From Pseudoduganella danionis (GTDB lineage Bacteria; Pseudomonadota; Gammaproteobacteria; Burkholderiales; Burkholderiaceae_D), in NCBI RefSeq assembly GCF_009720775.1, contig NZ_WNKW01000004.1, positions 186,001 through 250,000 on the forward strand: DNA of 64,000 nt, read 5' to 3'. The translations under genes and the position numbers were made by a program. The notes under the pieces were generated by a model. That model did no database searches. It was not told the origin of the DNA and saw only the letters and a list, made by a program, of their open reading frames with translations. This document shows positions 8,855-17,537 of the stretch, piece after piece. Within the stretch, counting starts at the first letter, position 1; every line of letters starts with the position of its first letter.

Positions 8855-9753
8855 ATCTGAATTTTTTCTTTGAAGTGCTGATCGGCGGCCTGCTGTCCGG
8901 CGTGATGTATGCGCTGGTGGCCATCGGCTTTGTATTGATCTACAAGGCTTCGGGCGTATTCAACTTCGCCCAGGGTGCCATGGTGTTCTTTGCCGCCCTC
9001 ACCTGCGTGGGCATGGTCGACCAATTCGGCTTTTCGCTGTGGCTGGCCGTGCCGCTCACCATCGTCGTGATGATCATCCTCGGCATCGCCATCGAACGGG
9101 TGGTACTGCGCCCGCTCGTCAACCAGCCGGAAATCACCCTGTTCATGGCCACCATCGGACTGGCCTTCTTCATCGAAGGTCTGGCGCAACTGGTGTGGGG
9201 CGCACAGGTGCACAAGCTGGAACTGCCGATCGAAGACGTGCCATCCGAATACCTGATGGAAAAGTTCAACATCCTCGTGTCCCAGTTCGACATCATGGCC
9301 GCCGGCGTGTGCGCGCTGCTGGTCACTTCGCTGGCCCTGCTGTTCTCCCAGACCAAAGTGGGCCGCGCACTACGCGCCGTGGCGGATGACCATCAGGCCG
9401 CGCTGGCGGTGGGCATACCGCTGCAGCGCATCTGGGCCGTGCTGTGGGCCGTGGCCGGTCTGGTAGCACTGGTGGCCGGCATGCTGTGGGGAGCCCGTAA
9501 CGGCGTGCAGTTCGCGCTGACCTTCGTCGCACTCAAGGCGCTGCCCGTGCTGATCCTCGGTGGCTTTACCTCCATGCCGGGCGCCATCGTCGGCGGCCTG
9601 ATTATCGGCGCTACGGAAAAAATGGCCGAGGTGTATATCGGCCCGCTGGTGGGCGGCGGCATCGAGGGCTGGTTCCCGTACGTGCTGGCCCTGCTGTTCC
9701 TGCTGGTACGGCCGGAAGGCCTGTTCGGCGAAAAAATCATCCGCAGAATCTGA
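8851..9753 (+). CDS. LIV-type ABC transporter permease (LivH-like)
   Basis: 300 aa, about eight hydrophobic helices. It contains the family's N-terminal 'GLLSGVMYALVAIGFVLIYK' and the cytoplasmic coupling-loop region 'TKVGRALRAVADDHQAAL', typical of LivH. Its ATG overlaps the TGA of the ATPase gene (ATGA), so the two are translationally coupled. It should form the inner-membrane pore with the LivM-like product starting at 9773. The substrate cannot be derived from sequence alone. Confidence 0.93.
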   Translation: MNLNFFFEVLIGGLLSGVMYALVAIGFVLIYKASGVFNFAQGAMVFFAALTCVGMVDQFGFSLWLAVPLTIVVMIILGIAIERVVLRPLVNQPEITLFMATIGLAFFIEGLAQLVWGAQVHKLELPIEDVPSEYLMEKFNILVSQFDIMAAGVCALLVTSLALLFSQTKVGRALRAVADDHQAALAVGIPLQRIWAVLWAVAGLVALVAGMLWGARNGVQFALTFVALKALPVLILGGFTSMPGAIVGGLIIGATEKMAEVYIGPLVGGGIEGWFPYVLALLFLLVRPEGLFGEKIIRRI

Positions 9754-9772
9754 CCGGAACAAGGACACTCCC

Positions 9773-10831
9773 ATGCTCTACCGTGAAGCAGGACAATTCA
9801 AAACCAGCTATCAGGCCGACAGCCAGATCTTCCCCATCCTGCAGGACCGCATTGCGCTGCTGTCGCTGCTGGTGGTGGCCATCGTGGTGGTGCCGCAGCT
9901 GGCTTCCGCCTATACGCTGTCTGCCATCCTGATCCCCTTCCTGATCTTTTCGCTGGCAGCGCTGGGTCTGAACATCCTCACCGGCTATGCCGGCCAGCTC
10001 TCGCTGGGTACGGCCGCCTTCATGGCCGTGGGCGCGTTCGCCTCGTATAACTTCATCGCCCGTCTGCCCGGCCTGCCGATACTGCTGGCCTTTGTTCTCG
10101 GTGGCCTGAGCGCCGCCATGGTGGGCATCGCCTTCGGCCTGCCCTCGCTGCGCATACGCGGCTTTTATCTGGCCGCTTCCACGCTGGCCACCCAGTTCTT
10201 CGTGGTGTGGTGTCTGACCAAGATTCCCTACCTGACCAACTACAGCACCTCCGGCGTGATCACGGCACAGAAGATCGTCATCTTCGGCTACAGCTTCGAT
10301 ACGCCGGCCAGCAAATACCTGCTGGTGCTGGCCGTGGTCGCGCTGATGGCGCTGCTGGCCAAGAACATGATCCGCTCCAACGTGGGCCGCTCATGGATGG
10401 CCGTGCGCGATATGGACGTGGCAGCAGAAGTGATCGGCTTCCGCCTGATGCGCACCAAGCTGCTGGCCTTTGCCGTCAGCTCGTTCTACTGCGGCGTGGC
10501 CGGCGCGCTGTATGCGTATGCCTATCTGGGTACGGTGGAGCCGGAAGCCTACAGCCTCGACCTGTCGTTCCGCATCCTGTTCATGGTGATTATCGGCGGC
10601 GTGGGCTCGGTGCTGGGCTCCTTCCTCGGTGCCGCCTTCATCGTGCTGCTGCCCGTGTTCCTCAACATTGTGGCGCACAGCTTCGCCCTGCCCACCAGCG
10701 TGGCTTCCAATCTGGAGCTGATGGTGTTCGGTGCGCTGATTATCTTTTTCCTGATCGTCGAGCCGCATGGCTTGGCGCGCTTGTGGCAAATCGCAAAAGA
10801 GAAACTGCGACTGTGGCCGTTCCCGCACTGA
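9773..10831 (+). CDS. LIV-type ABC transporter permease (LivM-like)
   Basis: 352 aa with about nine to ten hydrophobic segments and the LivM hallmarks 'LNILTGYAGQLSLGTAAF' and 'RSWMAVRDMDVAAEVIG'. A cytoplasmic N-terminal segment of about 40 residues is present. It starts 19 bp after the LivH-like gene, with 'AAGGA' upstream of the ATG, and is followed by the binding-protein gene after 32 bp with 'GAGGAGA' as its ribosome-binding site. It is the second membrane subunit of the first importer in the window. Confidence 0.93.
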   Translation: MLYREAGQFKTSYQADSQIFPILQDRIALLSLLVVAIVVVPQLASAYTLSAILIPFLIFSLAALGLNILTGYAGQLSLGTAAFMAVGAFASYNFIARLPGLPILLAFVLGGLSAAMVGIAFGLPSLRIRGFYLAASTLATQFFVVWCLTKIPYLTNYSTSGVITAQKIVIFGYSFDTPASKYLLVLAVVALMALLAKNMIRSNVGRSWMAVRDMDVAAEVIGFRLMRTKLLAFAVSSFYCGVAGALYAYAYLGTVEPEAYSLDLSFRILFMVIIGGVGSVLGSFLGAAFIVLLPVFLNIVAHSFALPTSVASNLELMVFGALIIFFLIVEPHGLARLWQIAKEKLRLWPFPH

Positions 10832-10863
10832 TCGCGCATAACTTCAAACCAGAGGAGACAAGT

Positions 10864-12174
10864 ATGAAATCAAATATGAAATTCATCGCAGCAGCAGTTC
10901 TCGGCCTGACCCTGGCAGCAACTGGTAGCGCCTATGCAGACGACCAGTATGTGGCCCTGCCGTCCTACCGCGTCGGCCCTTACGCCGCTGGCGGTTCCGG
11001 CTTCTACGGCGGCATCATCGACTACTTCAATCTGGTCAACCTGTCGGGCGGCGTGAACGGCGTGAAGATCAGCTGGGAAGAATGCGAAACCGAATACAAC
11101 CCGTCGCGCGGCGTGGAATGCTACGAGCGCCTGAAAACCAAGAACGGCGGCGCCACCATGGTGGAACCGCTGTCCACCGGTGTGGCCTACGGCGTGCTTG
11201 ATCGTCTGGCGACCGACAAGATCCCTATGACCACTATCGGCTACGGCCGTTCCGATGCGGCCAACGGCAAGGTGTTCCCGTATGTATTCCCGCTGATTAC
11301 CAGCTACTGGAATCAGGCTGCCGCCATGATCAAATATCTGGGCGACAAAAACGGCGGCATGGATAAGCTCAAGGGCAAGAAGATCGTCCACCTGTACCAC
11401 GACTCGGCCTTCGGCAAGGAACCTATGCCGGTACTCGACGCCCTGTCCAAACAATATGGCTTTGAACTGATCAAGATTCCTGTCACGCCACCGGGCACGG
11501 AACAGCAATCGCAATGGCTGCAGATCCGTCAGGCCAATCCCGATCACGTGATCCTGTGGGGCTGGGGCGCCATGAATGCCGTCGCCATCAAAACGGCACA
11601 GCGTAACGGCTTCCCGCGCGAGAAAATGCTGGGCGTATGGTGGGCTGGTTCGGAAGAAGATACCGTACCAACGGGTGATGCGGCCAAAGGCTATAGCGCC
11701 ATGACCTTCAACACCCCCGGCAGCTACCCGCTGATGGACGACATCCACAAAAAGCTGTACGACGCCGGCAAAGGCAATCTGGCTGACCGCAGCCGCATCG
11801 GTTCGGTCTACCATATGCGCGGCGTCAGCGCCGCCATCCTGTGGGTAGAAGCCATGCGCACGGCGCAGGAAAAATTCGGCAAGGGCAAACCTGTCACGGG
11901 CGAACAGATGCGCTGGGGTCTGGAGCACCTGAACGTGGACGAAGCCCGCCAGAAAGCCATCGGTGCGCTGGGTATGCTACCAGTCGTGAAAACCAGCTGC
12001 GACGACCACGAAGGTTCGGGCGCCGTGAAAGTCCAGCAATGGGATGGCAAGAAATGGAACGCCATCACGCCGAACTGGATCATCGGCGACAAGGCGCTGA
12101 CCCGCAAGCTGCTGGAAGAAAGCTCGGCTGCCTATGCGGCCGAGAAGAAAATCACTCCAGCCTGCGCCAAATGA
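10864..12174 (+). CDS. LIV-type ABC transporter periplasmic substrate-binding protein
   Basis: 436 aa. A clear Sec signal peptide ('MKSNMKFIAAAVLGLTLA' with cleavage near 'AYA-DD') is followed by a type I periplasmic-binding fold as in LivJ/LivK. Unlike classical leucine-binding proteins it begins with an aromatic-rich 'YRVGPYAAGGSGFYGG' and carries several cysteines. Such longer receptors commonly sit beside acyl- or aryl-CoA ligases, so the ligand is probably an organic acid (inference). The ATG at 10864 is preceded by GAGGAGA. Its stop overlaps the following ATPase start in ATGATGA. Confidence 0.92.
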   Translation: MKSNMKFIAAAVLGLTLAATGSAYADDQYVALPSYRVGPYAAGGSGFYGGIIDYFNLVNLSGGVNGVKISWEECETEYNPSRGVECYERLKTKNGGATMVEPLSTGVAYGVLDRLATDKIPMTTIGYGRSDAANGKVFPYVFPLITSYWNQAAAMIKYLGDKNGGMDKLKGKKIVHLYHDSAFGKEPMPVLDALSKQYGFELIKIPVTPPGTEQQSQWLQIRQANPDHVILWGWGAMNAVAIKTAQRNGFPREKMLGVWWAGSEEDTVPTGDAAKGYSAMTFNTPGSYPLMDDIHKKLYDAGKGNLADRSRIGSVYHMRGVSAAILWVEAMRTAQEKFGKGKPVTGEQMRWGLEHLNVDEARQKAIGALGMLPVVKTSCDDHEGSGAVKVQQWDGKKWNAITPNWIIGDKALTRKLLEESSAAYAAEKKITPACAK

Positions 12175-13025
12175 TGAACCACGCTGCCAACACTGCCAAC
12201 GCCGCCGCTACGGCGGCTGCAGCGGCGCCCTATCTGTCCGTGAATAACGTGGAAGTGATCTACGACCACGTGATTCTGGTGCTGAAAGGGGTGTCGCTGC
12301 AGGTCCCGCAGGGCAAGATCGTGGCCCTGCTGGGCGCCAATGGCGCCGGCAAATCGACCACCCTGAAAACCATCTCCACCCTGCTGCGCGGTGAGCGCGG
12401 TGATGTCACCAAGGGCGAAGTGCAGTTCAAGGGTGAACGCATAGACCAGCTCACGCCGAACGAACTGGTGAAGCGGGGCCTGTCGCAAGTGATGGAGGGG
12501 CGCCACTGCTTCGGCCACCTGAGCATAGAAGAAAACCTGCTGACGGGTGCCTACACGCGCAACGCTTCGCGTGCTGAACTCAAGGAATCGCTGGAGAAGG
12601 TCTACCACTACTTCCCGCGTCTGCGCGAGCGGCGTACCAGCCAGGCTGGCTACACCTCGGGCGGCGAGCAGCAGATGTGCGCCATCGGGCGGGCACTGAT
12701 GGCCAAGCCTTCCATGATTCTGCTCGATGAACCGTCGATGGGCATCGCGCCGCAGATCGTGGAAGAGATCTTCGGCATCGTCAAAGACCTCAACAGCAAG
12801 GAGAACGTGTCCTTCCTACTGGCCGAACAGAACACCAGCATCGCCCTGCGCTACGCCGATTTCGGCTACATCCTCGAAAACGGACGGGTGGTGATGGAAG
12901 GCGCGGCGGCCGAGCTGTCGGCCAACGAAGACGTCAAGGAATTCTATCTGGGCGTGTCCGGCGCGGGCCGCAAGAGCTTCCGCGACATGAAGTTCTACCG
13001 CCGCCGCAAACGCTGGCTGGCATAG
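12171..13025 (+). CDS. LIV-type ABC transporter ATP-binding protein (LivF-like)
   Basis: 284 aa. The start at 12171 overlaps the binding-protein stop, with two consecutive ATGs (12171 and 12174). An odd Ala/Asn-rich tail of about 19 residues precedes the ABC domain. The Walker A 'GANGAGKST' is near residue 55, the signature region is 'YTSGGEQQM' and the Walker B 'MILLDEPSMG'. The C-terminus is unusually basic ('RKSFRDMKFYRRRKRW'). It is the second ATPase of importer 1. The next gene follows after 17 bp. Confidence 0.92.
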   Translation: MMNHAANTANAAATAAAAAPYLSVNNVEVIYDHVILVLKGVSLQVPQGKIVALLGANGAGKSTTLKTISTLLRGERGDVTKGEVQFKGERIDQLTPNELVKRGLSQVMEGRHCFGHLSIEENLLTGAYTRNASRAELKESLEKVYHYFPRLRERRTSQAGYTSGGEQQMCAIGRALMAKPSMILLDEPSMGIAPQIVEEIFGIVKDLNSKENVSFLLAEQNTSIALRYADFGYILENGRVVMEGAAAELSANEDVKEFYLGVSGAGRKSFRDMKFYRRRKRWLA

Positions 13026-13042
13026 TTCAAAGGATAGTTAGC

Positions 13043-14308
13043 ATGGCCGATCACCTCGCAACGCTCGATCAACTGGAAACCCGCGCGCCGGAGCAGCGCG
13101 AGCGCGATCTGCTGGCGCGCCTGCCGCAACTGGTGGCACGCGCCAAGGCCGCCAGCGGCTGGGCGCGCATACTGGAGCACGTCAACCCGGCCGACATCAC
13201 CAGCCGCGCGGCGCTGGCCACCCTGCCCGTTACGCGCAAATCCGAGCTGCACGGCCTGCAGCAGCAGAGCGCCCCGTTTGGCGGCCTGAATACCACGCCG
13301 GTAGGCCAGCTATCGCGCGTGTTCATGTCGCCTGGCCCCATCTTCGATCCGGAAGGGCGCGGTGCCGACTGGTGGCGCTTTGCCCGTCCGCTGTTTGCTA
13401 CCGGCGTACGCGCCGGTGGCCTGCTGCAGAACTGCTTTGCCTACCACTTCACCCCGGCCGCCTTCATGGTGGAAGGTGGTGCTGCCAAAATCGGCAGCGC
13501 CGTGATACCGGCCGGCAGCGGCCAGACGGAAATGCAGGTGCAGGCCATCAGCAGCCTGCGGCCCGATACCTATGTGGGCACGCCCTCCTTCCTCAAGATC
13601 ATCATCGAGAAGGCCGAGGAAATGGGGGCCGACATCAGCAGCATCAAGCAGGCCATGGTGGGCGCGGAAGCGCTGCCGGAATCGCTGCGCCAGTGGTTCG
13701 TGGCGCATGGCGTGCCGCGCGTGCTGCAGATGTATGCCTCGGCCGATATCGGCAACATCGCCTATGAAACCCGCAGCGGCGCGGAGCGCGATGCCGGCAT
13801 GGTGCTCGACGAAGACATCATTCTGGAAATCGTCCGTCCCGGCAGCGGCGACCCTGTGGCAGCGGGCGAAATCGGCGAAGTCGTGGTCACCGTGTTCAAT
13901 CCCGACTATCCGCTGATCCGCTTCGCGACGGGCGATCTGTCGGCTGTCATGCCAGATGCTCCGGCCACGGCCTGCGGCCGCACCAACACCCGCATCCGCG
14001 GCTGGCTTGGGCGGGCCGACCAGACCACCAAGGTGCGCGCCATGTTCGTCCATCCCTCGCAAGTGCATGCGATCACGCGCCGGCACCCGGAAATCGTCAA
14101 GGCGCGGCTGGTAGTATCGGGACAGATGGCGCAGGATGTGATGACTTTGCAGTGCGAAGTGGCCGATCCAGCCAACGCAGGCAACGCCGCCGCCATCGTC
14201 GACACCATCCGCGACCTGACCAAGTTACGCGGCGAGGTGGAGTTTGTTGCCATCGGCAGCCTGCCCAACGACGGCAAAGTGATCGCCGATATCCGCGATT
14301 ACAGTTAA
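13043..14308 (+). CDS. PaaK-like phenylacetate-CoA ligase family protein
   Basis: 421 aa AMP-binding enzyme of the phenylacetate-CoA ligase (PaaK) subgroup, in which the P-loop is less Ser/Thr-rich than in FadD. The matching regions are 'MYASADIGNIAYET', the 'FATGDLSAV' adenylation motif, the 'RIRGWLGRADQTTKVRAMFV' hinge and a PaaK-type C-terminal domain. It starts 17 bp after the LivF-like gene and closes the operon. With the acyl-CoA synthetase at the other end of the unit it suggests activation of an imported aryl or alkyl acid. A GC hairpin without a T run follows the stop. Confidence 0.87.
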   Translation: MADHLATLDQLETRAPEQRERDLLARLPQLVARAKAASGWARILEHVNPADITSRAALATLPVTRKSELHGLQQQSAPFGGLNTTPVGQLSRVFMSPGPIFDPEGRGADWWRFARPLFATGVRAGGLLQNCFAYHFTPAAFMVEGGAAKIGSAVIPAGSGQTEMQVQAISSLRPDTYVGTPSFLKIIIEKAEEMGADISSIKQAMVGAEALPESLRQWFVAHGVPRVLQMYASADIGNIAYETRSGAERDAGMVLDEDIILEIVRPGSGDPVAAGEIGEVVVTVFNPDYPLIRFATGDLSAVMPDAPATACGRTNTRIRGWLGRADQTTKVRAMFVHPSQVHAITRRHPEIVKARLVVSGQMAQDVMTLQCEVADPANAGNAAAIVDTIRDLTKLRGEVEFVAIGSLPNDGKVIADIRDYS

Positions 14309-14427
14309 ACAACCGCGCGCTGCCACTGGCGGCGCGCTGTGGTGCAAATCCAACGCCGATACAGGCTTAGAGCAGATCGCGGATAATAGAGCCTCGATTA
14401 GCCGTTTTAAAGAAGCCGGAACCTACC

Positions 14428-14997
14428 ATGCAAGATTTTCACCACAACCGCGCCCGCGCGTTGCTGCAGAACGCCGAAGAACTGTTCACCAAAGAGCAGG
14501 TGGACAATGCCGTCAAAGCCATGGCCAGTACGCTGAACCAGCGTTACGACCGGCCTGACGCCGAGGCCTTCCCGCTGGTGCTGGGTGTGATGGGTGGCGC
14601 CGTGGTCTTCACGGGTAACCTGCTGCCGCAGCTGACCTTCCCGCTCGAATTCGATTACATCCACGTCAGCCGCTACGGTGACGAAGATCAAGGCGGACAA
14701 GTGGTGTGGAAAGTGGTGCCGCGCTCGAATGTGGCTGGCCGCACCGTGATTGTGCTGGACGATATTCTGGACGAAGGCGAAACGCTGGCCCACGTTAAAC
14801 AGCGTCTGCTGGACATGGGCGCGGCGGAAGTAATCCTCGCCGTGTTTGCCGATAAAGCCATCGGCAAGGCCAAACCCGTCAAGGCCGACATCGTCGGCAT
14901 CACGATCCCTAACCGCTTCGTGGTGGGCTTCGGCATGGATGCCTATGGCTACTGGCGTAACCTGCCGGGCCTGTGGGCGATCCAGACGGAAGCCTGA
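14428..14997 (+). CDS. hpt: Hypoxanthine-guanine phosphoribosyltransferase
   Basis: 189 aa type I phosphoribosyltransferase. The PRPP loop 'VIVLDDILDEGETLAHV' (residues about 107-123) and the flexible-loop region 'HVSRYGDEDQGG' match purine salvage enzymes (Hpt family). It catalyses hypoxanthine or guanine plus PRPP to IMP or GMP in the cytosol. It has its own strong terminator downstream and about 120 bp of upstream sequence, so it is monocistronic. The C-terminal 'NRFVVGFGMDAYGYWRNLPG' is also typical of the family. Confidence 0.9.
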   Translation: MQDFHHNRARALLQNAEELFTKEQVDNAVKAMASTLNQRYDRPDAEAFPLVLGVMGGAVVFTGNLLPQLTFPLEFDYIHVSRYGDEDQGGQVVWKVVPRSNVAGRTVIVLDDILDEGETLAHVKQRLLDMGAAEVILAVFADKAIGKAKPVKADIVGITIPNRFVVGFGMDAYGYWRNLPGLWAIQTEA

Positions 14998-15025
14998 ACG
15001 ATGACGGGCTAGTCCCGCCCGATAC

Positions 15026-15065
15026 AAAACTGCGCCGACCGGCTCCGGTCCGCGCAGTTTTTTTT
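15026..15065 (+). terminator. Rho-independent terminator of hpt
   Basis: An 8-bp outer stem (15028-15035 with 15052-15059), continued by an inner GACCG/CGGTC stem, is followed by an eight-T run. A-rich sequence on the left side could also let it work for the convergent gene ending at 15083. Confidence 0.85.
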
Positions 15066-15082
15066 GCGCTTGGCGCGCCAGC

Positions 15083-16051
15083 TTACAGCGCCAGACGGGC
15101 GCGCGCTGCGTCGTACTCGGCCTTCAGACGGGCTACCATCTCTGCGGTGGTCGGCACATCATCCATCAGGCCCACACCCTGACCAGCGCCCCAGATATCG
15201 CGCCACGCCTTGGCGCTGCCCGAACCGAAGTTCATCGCCGTCTTGTCGGAAGTCGGCAGCGCATCCGGATCGAGGCCGGCTGCGACGATGGACTTCTTCA
15301 GGTAGTTACCATGCACGCCGGTGAACAGGTTGGAATAGATGATGTCGGCCGCCGTCGATTCGACGATGGCGTTGCGGTAGTCTTCGCTGACATTCGATTC
15401 CTTGGTGGCCAGCCAGCGCGAGCCGATGTAGGCAAAGTCGGCGCCCATGGCCTGTGCTGCCAGAATCGCATCGCCGGTGGCGATAGAGCCGGACAGGGCG
15501 ATCGGGCCCTTGAAGAATTTGCGCACTTCGCCCACCAGCGCGAACGGCGACAGATTGCCCGCGTGGCCGCCCGCCCCGGCCGCCACCAGAATCAGGCCAT
15601 CGACGCCCGCTTCCAGCGCTTTTTCCGCGTGACGGATGGAGACCACGTCGTGCATCACGATGCCGCCGTAGCTGTGGATAGCGTCCAGCATCTCTTTCGG
15701 TGGCGCGCGCAGCGAGGAAATGATGATAGGCACCTGATGCTTGACGCAGACTTCCACGTCATGGGCCAGGCGGTCATTCGACTGGTGCACGATCTGGTTG
15801 ACGGCGATCGGGCCAACGCGCTTATCGGGATGAGCGGCCTGATACTCGGCCAACTCTTTTTTCAGATCCGTCAGCCACACATCCAGCAATTCGGCCGGAC
15901 GGGCGTTCAGCGCCGGGAAGGAACCGACGATGCCGGCCTTGCACTGGGCCGCCACCAGCGCCGGACCACTGGCGATGAACATCGGGGAAGCTATGACGGG
16001 AAGGGAAAGATTCTGCAACGCTGCTGGCAGGGCCATGGCGAACTCGCTCAC
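15083..16051 (-). CDS. Nitronate monooxygenase family protein
   Basis: 322 aa FMN-dependent TIM-barrel of the 2-nitropropane dioxygenase/nitronate monooxygenase family. The phosphate- and FMN-binding Gly motif 'AAGAGGHAGNLSPFALV' (residues about 148-164) contains the His of class I enzymes, and 'GADFAYIGSRW' follows. These enzymes oxidise alkyl nitronates; many annotated homologues have uncharacterised substrates or are enoyl-reductase-like. It is convergent with hpt, which shares the terminator region. Family placement is firm; the physiological substrate is not. Confidence 0.87.
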   Translation of the reverse strand: MSEFAMALPAALQNLSLPVIASPMFIASGPALVAAQCKAGIVGSFPALNARPAELLDVWLTDLKKELAEYQAAHPDKRVGPIAVNQIVHQSNDRLAHDVEVCVKHQVPIIISSLRAPPKEMLDAIHSYGGIVMHDVVSIRHAEKALEAGVDGLILVAAGAGGHAGNLSPFALVGEVRKFFKGPIALSGSIATGDAILAAQAMGADFAYIGSRWLATKESNVSEDYRNAIVESTAADIIYSNLFTGVHGNYLKKSIVAAGLDPDALPTSDKTAMNFGSGSAKAWRDIWGAGQGVGLMDDVPTTAEMVARLKAEYDAARARLAL

Positions 16052-16126
16052 AAAAGTTAATCGGGGAACAGCGGTCGATTATAGAGCAGAAAATAGTACG
16101 ATCGTGCAGAAACTAGGGGTGAACCT

Positions 16127-17041
16127 CTACATTTCGTGATTAAGTAAGTACTCACCCTCGCGGCGAGCTGCACCGGCACGTATAAGTTGCTGTGCCACCC
16201 ACTCGCCTAATTCCTGTGGCGTCTGACGCAGATGGTTGCGGTTGGCCGCTTCGAAGACGGGCATGGAGAGCAGCAGGGTGGGCACATCTCTCAGCGCGAT
16301 GCGCTGGCGTTCCAGCAGCAGGAACTTGAGCAGCACCTTGAGCGCGTTCTGGGCATTGCGCACCGGATCGGCCGAGAGGTAGTCGAGACGGGTGCGGGCG
16401 CGCGCCAGCGCACCGGCCACGTCGGTGAACGGCCGGCCATGGCCGGGCACCACCAGCCGCACATCGAGGCTGGCGATCAAGTCCAGCGTGGCGGCCGCTT
16501 CGGCAAAGCCCGATTCGCCATCGAGTTCGGGGAAGATCACGCCGAAGCCGTTTTCCCACAGCGCATCGGCCGACAGCAGCAAGCGATGTTGCGGGCAATA
16601 GAAAATCACGGAACTGGGGTCATGGCCGGGCGCGCCCAGCACCTGCCACTCCATGCCGCCCAGTTGCAGCACTTCGCCGCAAGACAGCGTGCTATCGAAA
16701 CTGAAGCGGTCGCAGCGCTGGCCCGTGGCCTTGAAGCTCAGCGCTTCCACATCCCAGCGCCGCACCTTGTCCGCTTCGGCCACAGGAATGGCCGTGTGAC
16801 TGGCGTAATGGGCTTGCAGGATGGCATTGCCGCCGCAGTGGTCGGAATGCAGGTGGCTATTCAGGATGCGGTCCAGCGGGCGCTCGCCCAGTGCATGGCG
16901 CACCAGCGCCAGCGTCTGCTCGGCATGGCTGACATAGCCGGTATCGAACAGTGCCGTGTCGTCCGGCCCCACCAGCAGCACATTATTCGAGGAAAGCCAG
17001 CCGCGCTGGAACACCTTGATGCTGTCTGGTAGCTCGTTCAT
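16127..17041 (-). CDS. MBL-fold metallo-hydrolase
   Basis: 304 aa. The zinc-binding motif HxHxDH is present as 'NSHLHSDHCGGN' (near residue 64), with a later His in 'GAPGHDPSSV' and in 'VPGHGRPF', giving a complete dinuclear metallo-beta-lactamase site. A C-terminal helical domain (from about residue 220) resembles the LACTB2-like winged extension. The start overlaps the stop of the DUF1289 gene in ATGA (17038-17041), so the pair is co-translated. The substrate is unknown; thioester or glyoxalase-type hydrolysis is possible. Confidence 0.87.
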   Translation of the reverse strand: MNELPDSIKVFQRGWLSSNNVLLVGPDDTALFDTGYVSHAEQTLALVRHALGERPLDRILNSHLHSDHCGGNAILQAHYASHTAIPVAEADKVRRWDVEALSFKATGQRCDRFSFDSTLSCGEVLQLGGMEWQVLGAPGHDPSSVIFYCPQHRLLLSADALWENGFGVIFPELDGESGFAEAAATLDLIASLDVRLVVPGHGRPFTDVAGALARARTRLDYLSADPVRNAQNALKVLLKFLLLERQRIALRDVPTLLLSMPVFEAANRNHLRQTPQELGEWVAQQLIRAGAARREGEYLLNHEM

Positions 17042-17277
17042 GCCGCGTCCGCCGGCTGACTAGCGCGACGTTCCGGCAACTTGGCCCAGACGGCGCGTTT
17101 GTAATCATCATCGGCCTTGGACCAGGCAATGATTTCTTCGATGGTACGCATGCAGCCCAGACAGTACTGGCGGTCCTGATCCATCTTGCACAGGCTGACG
17201 CAGGGCGAAGGCACGGGAGCAGCAAGACCGGAAACTGCGGCGTTGCTAGCTGTGGGGATGTTAGCGAATTCACTCAT
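17038..17277 (-). CDS. DUF1289 domain-containing protein
   Basis: 79 aa. The DUF1289 core has a CxxxC plus CxxC arrangement: 'PCVSLCKMD' and 'YCLGCMRTIEEI', followed by 'W' and 'RRAVWAKLP'-like sequence. This probably makes a small metal or Fe-S binding site (inference from cysteine spacing). It overlaps the metallo-hydrolase start by 4 bases and is the first gene of that two-gene unit. The function is unknown although the domain is common in proteobacteria. Confidence 0.85.
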   Translation of the reverse strand: MSEFANIPTASNAAVSGLAAPVPSPCVSLCKMDQDRQYCLGCMRTIEEIIAWSKADDDYKRAVWAKLPERRASQPADAA

Positions 17278-17304
17278 GATGCGTATTTTATCGTGATTGT
17301 GAAT

Positions 17305-17469
17305 TCATGCTTGCAGCCCAGCCCGACAGTCGGCTTCCGCCCCATAGCCGTCAGTCACGACAAGCGCTTTTTCGATGCGATATGCATTTACAAAATGACT
17401 AACTAGGTGCGTCAGAGGTTGCGAAATCCGTCCTGTAGCCCTGATCTGATCAACCCACGCCAACTTCAT
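17305..17469 (-). CDS. Candidate small ORF, 54 aa
   Basis: A 55-codon frame from an ATG at 17469, preceded by GGGGAG at good spacing, ending in TGA at 17305-17307. The product starts 'MKLAWVDQIRATGRISQP'. It lies in the 260-bp gap between the DUF1289 gene and the EthD gene, at the edge of the lower-GC segment. No family was recognised. It may be a real small gene, a remnant, or chance; the only support is the ribosome-binding site and non-repetitive composition. Confidence 0.25.
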   Translation of the reverse strand: MKLAWVDQIRATGRISQPLTHLVSHFVNAYRIEKALVVTDGYGAEADCRAGLQA

Positions 17470-17537
17470 CGTCTCCCCGTCGCTTCACGCACGGCTTCTC
17501 ACACGCGCCTTCGAGAGTGCCTTCGTGCTTCCGAAGC

